The notes below the pieces were generated by a model. That model was not told where the DNA came from and searched no databases. It saw only the letters and a list, made by a program, of their open reading frames with translations. DNA of 34,563 nucleotides, from contig JAJRYY010000175.1 of assembly GCA_024275565.1 (NCBI GenBank), forward strand, positions 1 through 34,563, read 5' to 3'. Source of the DNA: Planctomycetota bacterium (lineage in GTDB: Bacteria; Planctomycetota; Phycisphaerae; UBA1845). This document shows positions 16,205-23,353 of the stretch, in pieces (the first letter of the stretch is position 1; each line of letters opens with the position of its first letter). The translations under genes and the position numbers were made by a program.

Positions 16205-17175
16205 AGCTCCGCGTACGCCGTCTCCCGATCAACGCGTCGCGACAACTCATTCGCATACTTCACGCCAAGCGAATCGTAATGCGAGACTGCCCATTCAGTC
16301 AGCCTTGTCGCTCCCGCAGGAGTCGAATCTGTATACAGCAGGTCTCCCATCAGTCCGGCAATCTCATCCCGCGTGATGACAACATCTCCCATGCACTTCC
16401 CCACAATCGCGCCCAGGAGATGCCCCACAGCAGGCGAAATCGACACCACAGGCCGACGTATCCCGATGATCTCCCCAATCTGCTCAACCAGTTCGCGATA
16501 GGTAAATGTCTCAGGACCAATGGCGTCTATGACATGATTTTCAACACGCGATCCCTCACGCACAGCGAGGTCAGCCATGTCGCCCACATACAATGGTTGC
16601 AACCGATATCGACCATCCCCGAACACCCCAAAAAATGGGAACCGCCGCAACATCCACGCAATGTTGTTCACGAGGATATCTTCACTGCCAAACAGGACAG
16701 CCGGTCGCAAAATCGCGTAAGAGAGTCCCGACTCAGCCAACGCACGCTCAAGTGTCGCCTTCCCACGAAAGTACTCCAGCGGTGATTCCTCAGAGGGATT
16801 CGTGATGCTGACATGCACAACCCGTCGAACACCCGCCCTCCGCGCAGCCTCAAACAGGGCAAGCGTATTCGCAACAGCATCCGCCTGTCGAAATCGAGCA
16901 TGGTTAAACCGGATCCAATAGGTATTGTATAAAACGGTAGCACCGCGCATCGCCGCAACAAGTCGATCCGGGTCATCAAACGAAAAGGGATGCACTTCAA
17001 CCGAATCGCCAAACGCGTGCGCCCGTCGCGGCGAACTCGTCAGCGTGCGGACCCGAACCCCCCGATCCAGCAATCTCTCCGTAATGCACTTCCCCGTATA
17101 CCCAAACGCCCCCGTCACAACGTGAACTTCACCAGCATTCGAGGACATTTCATGTGCGCTCAAAGTCTCATTCAT
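16201..17175 (-). CDS. NAD(P)-binding SDR / NmrA-like protein
   Basis: 324 residues. Rossmann motif TGAFGYTG (Gly22, 25, 28) comes near the N-terminus, and YFRGK (Tyr135, Lys139) gives the YxxxK pair of short-chain dehydrogenases. GRYRLQPLYVGDMADLAV resembles the atypical complex I NDUFA9/NmrA-like group. The last 60 residues include a hydrophobic helix near VGHLLGAIVGKCM. It starts 11 bases after the regulator stop and overlaps the TIGR01777 gene by 4 bases, so all three are probably one transcript. The substrate is unknown: possibly quinone or isoprenoid related, but this cannot be decided from sequence. Confidence 0.82.
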   Translation of the reverse strand: MNETLSAHEMSSNAGEVHVVTGAFGYTGKCITERLLDRGVRVRTLTSSPRRAHAFGDSVEVHPFSFDDPDRLVAAMRGATVLYNTYWIRFNHARFRQADAVANTLALFEAARRAGVRRVVHVSITNPSEESPLEYFRGKATLERALAESGLSYAILRPAVLFGSEDILVNNIAWMLRRFPFFGVFGDGRYRLQPLYVGDMADLAVREGSRVENHVIDAIGPETFTYRELVEQIGEIIGIRRPVVSISPAVGHLLGAIVGKCMGDVVITRDEIAGLMGDLLYTDSTPAGATRLTEWAVSHYDSLGVKYANELSRRVDRETAYAEL

Positions 17176-17186
17176 GGCAGAATCCG

Positions 17187-17720
17187 CTAAAAAGCAATGC
17201 CCAGAAGCTTGTATATCCTGTCACCCATACCCACGAACTTCTTGAACGCCCCAAGCGGCAGACGACGAATCTGCCCATACCAGCGCGACATCGACTCAAA
17301 GAATCCAAGCATCTCGCTCAACCGCTCATGCGCATAGACGCCCTCTTCCCCGGATTCCTTCGCCTTAGCTGTCAGCTCGCGCAAGACCTCGAGCGTCGGA
17401 TCAATCTCGCGCTTCTTGCGCTCGTCGAGAATGATCTGAAACATCTCCCAGACATCCTTCATGGATTCGTAGTGATCGCGCCGCTCGCCTATGACGTGGA
17501 CCACCTTGACGATGCCCCAGCCCTGCAATTCACGGAGGCTGTTGCTCACGTTGGACCGCGCGACCGATAACTGCTCCGCGATCTGGTCGCCATTGAGCGG
17601 ATTTGGAGACAAATAAAGCAGGGCATGAATTTGCGCCACCGTGCGGTTGATCCCCCACTTCGTGCCCATCTCACCCCAATGCAGGATGAAACCTCTCACT
17701 GCCGGATTTTCAATGTCCAT
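17187..17720 (-). CDS. GbsR/MarR-type winged-helix transcription regulator
   Basis: 177 residues, typical for the COG1510 (GbsR) branch of MarR regulators. The DNA-binding part is LNGDQIAEQLSVARSNVSNSLRELQGWGIVKVV, with the recognition helix at ARSNVSNSLRELQ, followed by a wing (GERRDHYES) and a long helical C-terminal dimer or effector region. It is first gene of the leftward operon with SDR, TIGR01777 and DCC. A perfect palindrome covers its predicted -10 region (17745-17787), a layout expected for negative autoregulation. The effector is unknown; GbsR itself senses choline, but the neighbours here do not suggest that. Confidence 0.88.
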   Translation of the reverse strand: MDIENPAVRGFILHWGEMGTKWGINRTVAQIHALLYLSPNPLNGDQIAEQLSVARSNVSNSLRELQGWGIVKVVHVIGERRDHYESMKDVWEMFQIILDERKKREIDPTLEVLRELTAKAKESGEEGVYAHERLSEMLGFFESMSRWYGQIRRLPLGAFKKFVGMGDRIYKLLGIAF

Positions 17721-17744
17721 GTTTCGTTCTTTCAGTTCTGTTTA

Positions 17745-17787
17745 TTCTGTACATACAGAACATACTGCATGGAATGGATATAAGCAA
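17745..17787 (-). promoter_or_regulatory. Promoter and overlapping operator of the GbsR-SDR operon
   Basis: On the minus strand: -35 TTGCTT (17782-17787), a 17-base spacer, and -10 TATGTT (17759-17764), about 40 bases before the regulator start. The perfect inverted repeat TTCTGTA-CA-TACAGAA (17745-17760) overlaps the end of the -10 and the likely transcription start. A further TTCTGT half-site lies at 17736-17741. A repressor bound here would block the promoter; the GbsR-type regulator is the obvious candidate. Confidence 0.55.
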
Positions 17788-17854
17788 GTCGTTTCCTTCA
17801 ACAATTTTCGCCAGTTGAAGCCATGCTTGAATTAAGTTCGGGTGTGCCGGGTAA

Positions 17855-18592
17855 TTATGGGATGGCCGACGTTTTTGGCTTGGGGACAGCCAGGGTCCAT
17901 CTGCCCGTGCGCGTATCCAGGTAGTCGAGCGTGCCGTCGGGGTTCGTGAATCCGAGATTCCACGTCCCGGTGACGGGGTTGTAGAGGTCCTGGCCTGCCT
18001 GGGTTTTGAAACCGTAGTTCCAGAATCCCGTGCGTGGATTGAGAAGGTCTGTCGTGCCGTTTCGATTCTGCATGCTGACGAGTTGGCCTCCCAGCGCGCT
18101 GTGGTAGTCGGTGGGCGACTGGGATGCGCGGCGGTTGGCGGTCCTGTGGACATAATCGGCGTGGACGCGACTTGCGGCGTGTGTCGCCTGTCCGTTGGCA
18201 ACCATGGCTGACTGCGTGGCGCGGCGGAAGGTGGATGGGGTTCTGTTGATGGTCTTGCGGGTGACCTGTTTTCGGAAGGAGTGGTTCGAGGCTCCGGACC
18301 GTGCTGCTGCTTTCAGTCTGGATCGCGTATTGCCTGCTGTGGCACGATTGAGTGCTTTATCGAGGTAGGCTTTCCTGTTTGCTCGCCATCGGTTGCTTTC
18401 GAGGTTGGCTCGCCAGTCTACCGGGCCGTTTTCGGCTGTGGAACGACTTGTGCCCTTGCTGCCCGATTTTGCGGATTTTGTATTCGTGTCTTCGTGCTGC
18501 TTCCTGGACTGGGCCAGCGTGGGTGAAGCAAGGGTGATGAGTGCTGTCAATGCGATCAGCCCTGCGAGCGTGTATGTCTTGCGTGTTTGCAT
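17855..18592 (-). CDS. Secreted basic protein with C-terminal aromatic/Gly repeats
   Basis: 245 residues, family not recognised. Residues 1-28 are a clear signal peptide ending TLAQ. The middle part is rich in Arg, Lys, Ser, Asn and Ala and lacks Cys, suggesting a disordered or nucleic-acid/polyanion-binding region. The last ~65 residues hold three repeats of about 20 residues: DLLNPRTGFWNYGF, DLYNPVTGTWNLGF and DYLDTRTGRWTL. These beta-hairpin-like units recall cell-surface repeat modules, but no named family fits. It is followed by a 134-base gap that also holds the GbsR promoter. A long perfect palindrome lies about 70 bases upstream of its start. Confidence 0.7.
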   Translation of the reverse strand: MQTRKTYTLAGLIALTALITLASPTLAQSRKQHEDTNTKSAKSGSKGTSRSTAENGPVDWRANLESNRWRANRKAYLDKALNRATAGNTRSRLKAAARSGASNHSFRKQVTRKTINRTPSTFRRATQSAMVANGQATHAASRVHADYVHRTANRRASQSPTDYHSALGGQLVSMQNRNGTTDLLNPRTGFWNYGFKTQAGQDLYNPVTGTWNLGFTNPDGTLDYLDTRTGRWTLAVPKPKTSAIP

Positions 18593-18660
18593 GTCAGCTT
18601 CCCTTTGCGTGCCTACGACCTCGTATTATGTGTGCCTCACGTTCTTGGTGTTATTGTTTT

Positions 18661-18722
18661 CCGAGCCGTGACCGTAAGGGAGCAGACTCAAGAGAGACCG
18701 CTCCCTTACGGTCACGGCTCGG
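18661..18722. repeat. Perfect inverted repeat, 23-base arms
   Basis: The left arm (18661-18683) begins CCGAGCCGTGACCG; the right arm (18700-18722) is its exact complement. The loop is 16 bases (18684-18699). No T run follows on either side, so it does not look like an intrinsic terminator. It is probably a dispersed palindrome of the kind common in this group. It would give a very stable hairpin in the leader of the leftward gene if transcription starts upstream of it. Confidence 0.75.
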
Positions 18723-19049
18723 ATCATAATCCACCGGATGTTCATATCACTGCACCCATTGATTATAGCCATCGACCAAGAGGCGTGTGGGATATTTATC
18801 GACGGAAAAAAGGCGTTTTTTGAGGTATTGATGGCGGTTTTGTGCCCAGTATCAGGCGAAACGAACGTTGTCTACTCAACTCCGCCCTGCGGCCTTGTTG
18901 CCGAGGACGCAGGGTTTTCTGGTATGCAACCGCCACCCCAGCGGACCGCAACTCGTTTGGAAGCAGTGAGAGGTGGTTTCTGATAAAAAGTGTACGATCG
19001 GGCGGGCGGCAGGATTGTTGGAACTGGCGCAAAAATCGGTGTTTTTGGG

Positions 19050-19078
19050 TTGTTGAAATGGTGATTTTGCGGTATGTA
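19050..19078 (+). promoter_or_regulatory. Candidate promoter of the desaturase gene
   Basis: TTGTTG (19050-19055), a 17-base spacer and TATGTA (19073-19078). This would place transcription start near 19085 and a leader of about 45 bases before the TTG start codon. Four of six bases match consensus in each box; no extra regulatory dyad was seen. Confidence 0.4.
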
Positions 19079-19130
19079 GATCGCGGTTCGGAGAGGGGTT
19101 GTTTGGTTGTGACTTTTAAGGAGAACGGAA

Positions 19131-20351
19131 TTGGCTAGTACGCCCACCGGTCCAACAGTTTTGTCGAACTCTGGAATTCTGGCGGATTCGGGTTTGACGG
19201 GTTCAGGTACGGTTTTGCCGGGTGCAGGGGATGTATCGGTTTCAACAGATGGGGTGGATCCGTCGGGCAATGCTTCAGCTACGACTGGTGCTTCAGCTAC
19301 GACTGGTGCTTCAGCTACGACTGGTGCTTCAGCTTTGACCGATGCGTCGCGTGGTGATGCGACTTCAGCGGGCCATGCGTCAGCAGACGGGTCGCGTCTG
19401 TCGTTGCCGATGAAGGTCATTCGCGGTATCGGACTCTGGTTTGACAAGACGGCTGGCGATTATTCGGAAGAGGAGGAGGCAGAACCGTATGCCATCGACA
19501 TCTTCCGTGCGATTCCCTACATCATGGTCCACCTGATGTGTTTCGGTGTCATCTGGGTTGGCTGGAGCTGGGTGGCTGTCGGCGTTGCTGCGGGTATGTA
19601 TGCCATCCACATGTTCGCGACGACGGGGTTCTATCATCGCTATTTTTCGCATCGGTCGTACAAGACATCCCGCTGGTTCCAGTTTGTGATGGGTGTCGTT
19701 GGAAGTTCCTGCGTTCAGCGTGGACCGATCTGGTGGGCTGCGCGTCATCGACATCATCATAAGCACTCCGACGAAGAGGTTGATATTCACTCACCGATTC
19801 GACACGGGTTTTATTGGAGCCACGTTGGCTGGGTGACGTCCAAGCGTGCGTTTGGCGTGGACGAGAAGGCTGTCCCGGACCTGATGAAATTTCCGGAGCT
19901 TCGTTTTCTGGATCGGTTCGACATGCTGATTCCGATCCTTGAGGGCGTGGCGATGTTCCTCCTCGGCGTGATTCTGCAAGCCTATGGCTGGAACACGTCT
20001 GGCGGACAAATGTTGATCTGGGGATTCTTCATCTCGATTGTCATCAGCTCGCACGCAACGTTTACGATCAACTCGCTGACGCACATGTGGGGGCGTCCTC
20101 GATATGTCACCGGCGACCACAGCAAGAACAGCCTGTTGCTGGCGTTTCTGACATTTGGCGAAGGTTGGCATAACAATCACCACTACTATCCCGGATCAAC
20201 GCGGCAGGGATTCTACTGGTGGGAGATCGATCTGACGTACTACGCTTTGCGGGTGCTGGCTGCTCTGGGTTTGATCTGGGATCTGAACCCGGTCCCCGAG
20301 AAGGTCCGGTCGTCGCATCACCTCGCAGATGAAGCGAAATCTGCGAAGTAA
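19131..20351 (+). CDS. Membrane fatty acid desaturase (delta-9-type) with repetitive N-terminus
   Basis: 406 residues. It starts at TTG 19131, with a perfect AAGGAG at 19118-19123 and a 7-base spacing. Three histidine boxes of the di-iron acyl desaturases are present: HRYFSH (169-174), HRHHH (206-210) and HNNHH (347-351), with membrane spans between them. WWAARHRHHH and NSLTHMWGRPRY are family hallmarks. The enzyme introduces a cis double bond into acyl chains, adjusting membrane fluidity. The first ~90 residues are unusual: low-complexity Ser/Thr/Gly/Ala including ATTGAS repeats, with a Glu run (EEEE) before the first helix. Many bacterial homologues begin close to the first helix. It is followed by a terminator, so probably monocistronic. 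Confidence 0.9.
   Translation: MASTPTGPTVLSNSGILADSGLTGSGTVLPGAGDVSVSTDGVDPSGNASATTGASATTGASATTGASALTDASRGDATSAGHASADGSRLSLPMKVIRGIGLWFDKTAGDYSEEEEAEPYAIDIFRAIPYIMVHLMCFGVIWVGWSWVAVGVAAGMYAIHMFATTGFYHRYFSHRSYKTSRWFQFVMGVVGSSCVQRGPIWWAARHRHHHKHSDEEVDIHSPIRHGFYWSHVGWVTSKRAFGVDEKAVPDLMKFPELRFLDRFDMLIPILEGVAMFLLGVILQAYGWNTSGGQMLIWGFFISIVISSHATFTINSLTHMWGRPRYVTGDHSKNSLLLAFLTFGEGWHNNHHYYPGSTRQGFYWWEIDLTYYALRVLAALGLIWDLNPVPEKVRSSHHLADEAKSAK
19272..19334 (+). repeat. In-frame 18-base tandem repeat in the desaturase gene
   Basis: Three perfect copies of an 18-base unit beginning GCTTCAGCTACG (19272-19289, 19290-19307, 19308-19325) and half of a fourth. They encode a six-residue repeat, ATTGAS. Copy number could vary by slippage without changing frame. 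Confidence 0.85.
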
Positions 20352-20406
20352 CCGTATCTGATCCTGAGCAATGCTCACGCCTTGTGGGCAAACAAGAATG
20401 AAAAAA

Positions 20407-20450
20407 GGCGTCGGATCGCTGATGAGAAGCGATCCGGCGCCGGTTTTTTT
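20407..20450. terminator. Bidirectional intrinsic terminator
   Basis: GGCG-T-CGGATCGCT (20407-20420) pairs with AGCGATCCG-G-CGCC (20428-20441), with one T-G pair and a 7-base loop. Seven T follow at 20444-20450, and six A precede it at 20401-20406. It lies between the convergent desaturase and proline-rich lipoprotein genes and can serve both. Confidence 0.85.
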
Positions 20451-20496
20451 GTGGTACTGCCAGTTGCCGTCTACCAGCTACTGGCAGATGGCGGGA

Positions 20497-23046
20497 CTAC
20501 TGACCAGCGTCGGCCGCATCGCCAGCATCGGCGGCGTCATCAGCCGGTTCGGTGGGTGCAGCAGGATCGGTCGCGCCATCAACAGGTTCTGGTGGTACTT
20601 CACCATCGCCAGCCGGTGGCGGTGTCCCGTCAACCGGTTCGGGCGGTGCTTCAATATCTCCCGCTGGCGGCGGCGTGCCATCAACTGGCACTTCACCAGC
20701 ACCGCCATCAGGCGGCAGATCGCCATCGACGCCATCGGGTGGTACTTCGCCACCGTCGGCTGGTGCATCGGCACCGAGGTCGAGGACTCCGTTGAACTCG
20801 AAGGGCAGCAGAATCTCCGGTGGAACCGGCATTTCAAAGCCAGCCGGTGGGTCGCCATCGACCGTTTGACTGAGCATCTCGGTCACATTGGAACCACTGA
20901 CGTTGACCTCATCCGGGACACCGTCGCCATCCGTATCCACATCCTGAACGAGCATCGTCCAGGTGATTTGAGACAACACCTCCCGCGCCTGCGTGAACTC
21001 AAAGTCAGCCGAAGGATCTTCTGCATCCTCCACCGAGAACACGGAATTCGTAAGCTGGCGTACCTTGACAACCCACTGCGTCTGGAACACACCCTCTTCC
21101 ATCTGTACGAGCGGTGTGGCTGCCCCTTGCGAAGCTTCGATCACCGTGGTGTCGCTGCATCGTACGATGCTGCCATCGTCCATCTCTCGCGAGAAGACCG
21201 AGTTGACCTGCCCACGCTTGGTTCCGCCGACATCCTCCTCATCGTAGACCGTGAAGAGATCGTCGAACTGCTCGCTGTCGCCCTGATAATCGAATCCGTC
21301 AAAACCGACCGGAATCGGAGGACGATCGTTGAGCGCTTCCTCAAGGAACGGATTCACACTGCCATCGTCACCGATGAGCGGGTGACCACGTCCGAAATTC
21401 TCAAACCGAGCGATCGCCTCCTCCGGAGGGAGGAAATCTGGTGGCAGAAATTCTGCGATATCTTCAAAGTTAATCGCAAAAAACGGGGGCAACGCTGGGA
21501 GTTCACCATCAGGCCCTTCACCCGGCGGAAATGGTCCTTCGCCCGGCGGGAACGGTCCTTCGCCCGGCGGAAACGGACCTTCGCCCGGCGGGAATGGCGG
21601 TGGGAACTCAAAACCTGCGAGGAAATCATCAATTCCCGCAAGCTGCTCATCGAATGCGAAGAACTCTGGTGGCAGGTTCGGCGGCGGACCACCCGGGAAC
21701 GGACCTTCACCTGGTGGGAACGGTTCTTCACCCGGCGGGAATCCACCCGGAGGCGGGGGCGGGCCAAAAGGACCGGGCCCGAAAAATGATCCGAAATCAC
21801 CACCCGCCGCAAAGTCTGGCGGGGGCGGGAACGGTGGGAATCCACCCGGTGGGGGTGGAGGTATGTCGCCGAACTGGAATTCGCCGAAAATGCCACGCTC
21901 AAGCGGCGGTGGGGCGAACGGAATGATGTCACGAATATCGTTATCCAGCAGGAACTGATCGAACGGGATATCCGCAAAACCAAGGGGCGGAGGCGGCGGA
22001 CCTTCACCCGGCGGGAACGGTCCTTCACCTGGTGGGAATCCACCCGGAGGTGGCGGACCGAAGCCACCTTCACCGTCTGGTGGAGGTCCGAAAAACCCGA
22101 TGTTATCGAGAAAACCCTGGAAATTATCGGTCACGTTGAAGAAATCCGGGAACTCCTCAAACCCCTCCATCGGGGGTGGAGGTGGATTGTCCGGATCAAA
22201 GCCAGGGAAGGTCCCTGGTGGCGGGGGCGGAAAATCGCCAAATGGCGGAGGGCCGTTCGGATCGCCCGGCGGGAATCCACCCGGAGGCGGCGGACCATTC
22301 GGATCGCCCGGCGGGAATCCACCCGGAGGCGGCGGACCATTCGGATCACCTGGTGGGAATCCACCTGGAGGCGGAGGAGCGTTCGGGTCACCAGGCGGGA
22401 AACCGTCCGGTGGTGGTGCGTTCGGATCGCCCGGTGGGAGGGGTGGTCCATTTGGATCGCCTGGAGGCGGACCGATCGGTTCACCATCTGGCGGTGGGGG
22501 CGCATTGGGATCGCCCGGCGGTGGGGGCGGAGCATTCGGATCGCCAGCTGGAGGCGGAGGTCCTGTAGCACCACCCGGCGGAGGAGGATCGCCTCCCGGT
22601 GGTGGCGGAGGAGGAGGAGGTGCATCGCCACCTGGCGGTGGTGGAGGAGGAGGTGGTGGAGGTGGCGGTGGTGGTGGCGGAGGAGGAGGTGGCGGAGCAC
22701 CACCATCTGCCTGTGCGGCGTCTGCCAGTTCTTCATCCGCCGATTCGCTCGTCGAGCTGAGCACGAATGCACCCGGGTCGAACGTTGAGATCGTCGCAGC
22801 TCCGTTGTCGGATGACCCGATGCTCAAACCCGATGTTCCGCCAGCACTTTCATAGACACGTTTTGCTTGTACGTCCTGCTGATCGTCAGCGTTATCGGTC
22901 CCTCTATCCCCAACGCCCGGTTGCGTACCGCATCCGGCGAAAAGTGCCGCCATGACCGCCAGCCAGGGAAGCGGCGTCCACCCAAATCGAGGCGAGTCTG
23001 GAACTCGCAAGCGTCTCCCTTGACGCAATTTTACCAGGCATTTCAT
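20497..23046 (-). CDS. Proline-rich repeat lipoprotein, unknown function
   Basis: 849 residues from ATG 23046, which has AGGAG 9 bases upstream; an upstream in-frame start would lack this. A lipobox LFAGC (35-39) predicts lipid attachment at Cys39. After a short polar region comes a run of about 20 prolines, then 14-residue units of the type GGFPPGDPNGPPPP (42-base period in DNA) and later heptads PPGEGPF (21-base period). A more complex domain follows (about residues 560-790), with a Ca-loop-like DVDTDGDGVPDEV, and the tail is again Pro/Asp-rich. The protein is very acidic and extended, so it may be a surface filament or spacer anchored in a membrane. Poly-Pro runs of this length would need elongation factor P. 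No recognised family. Confidence 0.72.
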   Translation of the reverse strand: MKCLVKLRQGRRLRVPDSPRFGWTPLPWLAVMAALFAGCGTQPGVGDRGTDNADDQQDVQAKRVYESAGGTSGLSIGSSDNGAATISTFDPGAFVLSSTSESADEELADAAQADGGAPPPPPPPPPPPPPPPPPPPPPGGDAPPPPPPPPGGDPPPPGGATGPPPPAGDPNAPPPPPGDPNAPPPPDGEPIGPPPGDPNGPPLPPGDPNAPPPDGFPPGDPNAPPPPGGFPPGDPNGPPPPGGFPPGDPNGPPPPGGFPPGDPNGPPPFGDFPPPPPGTFPGFDPDNPPPPPMEGFEEFPDFFNVTDNFQGFLDNIGFFGPPPDGEGGFGPPPPGGFPPGEGPFPPGEGPPPPPLGFADIPFDQFLLDNDIRDIIPFAPPPLERGIFGEFQFGDIPPPPPGGFPPFPPPPDFAAGGDFGSFFGPGPFGPPPPPGGFPPGEEPFPPGEGPFPGGPPPNLPPEFFAFDEQLAGIDDFLAGFEFPPPFPPGEGPFPPGEGPFPPGEGPFPPGEGPDGELPALPPFFAINFEDIAEFLPPDFLPPEEAIARFENFGRGHPLIGDDGSVNPFLEEALNDRPPIPVGFDGFDYQGDSEQFDDLFTVYDEEDVGGTKRGQVNSVFSREMDDGSIVRCSDTTVIEASQGAATPLVQMEEGVFQTQWVVKVRQLTNSVFSVEDAEDPSADFEFTQAREVLSQITWTMLVQDVDTDGDGVPDEVNVSGSNVTEMLSQTVDGDPPAGFEMPVPPEILLPFEFNGVLDLGADAPADGGEVPPDGVDGDLPPDGGAGEVPVDGTPPPAGDIEAPPEPVDGTPPPAGDGEVPPEPVDGATDPAAPTEPADDAADAGDAADAGQ

Positions 23047-23286
23047 CAGTTGGTGCTCCTGAAACATGACCCATTTCGAGAGTGCCGACGCGTGGCACCC
23101 TGTTCGTCCCATAATGCTTTGTCGCGAAATGTCTGCCCGCGACCGTCTGCATCATCGGCGTTGGGAGTGGTCAGTTTGACTTGATTTGGCGAAGTACTGA
23201 TGCGGAACTGGCGCGAACTTCCATGCCATGTGGATTACCGGACGCAACTGATGCAGTGAACCTCCGCAACAGGTGAACTCCAGACG

Positions 23287-23343
23287 GTTACCGGATGGCC
23301 TGTCAGCTACCAGATGGGCTGTCAGTTATCGGATGGCTGGCTG
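23287..23343. repeat. Three 19-base tandem units upstream of the lipoprotein gene
   Basis: Imperfect units start at 23287, 23306 and 23325 (GTTACCGGATGGCCTGTCA and variants). They fill part of the 307-base gap between the lipoprotein start (23046) and the FG-GAP gene stop (23354). Nothing else could be assigned in this gap; no clear terminator for the FG-GAP gene is visible. Confidence 0.55.
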
Positions 23344-23353
23344 GGTGTCTGCC

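Larger units (their letters stand above)
18593..19130. other. 538-base intergenic region with divergent starts
   Basis: This lies between the leftward secreted-protein gene (start 18592) and the rightward desaturase gene (19131). It holds the 23-base-arm palindrome at 18661-18722 and a candidate desaturase promoter at 19050-19078. The middle (about 18760-19020) shows several short open frames on both strands, none with family resemblance or good start sites. I see no gene there. Confidence 0.5.

Noticed and set aside
20371-21789. 472-codon plus-strand frame opposite the lipoprotein gene
   Set aside because: It is very rich in Arg and Trp and comes from reading the Gly/Pro repeat codons backwards; the minus strand has a lipobox and SD.
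21500-22700. Regular 42- and 21-base repeats that could suggest a CRISPR array
   Set aside because: They are in frame, encode proline-rich peptide units, have no spacers and there are no cas genes.
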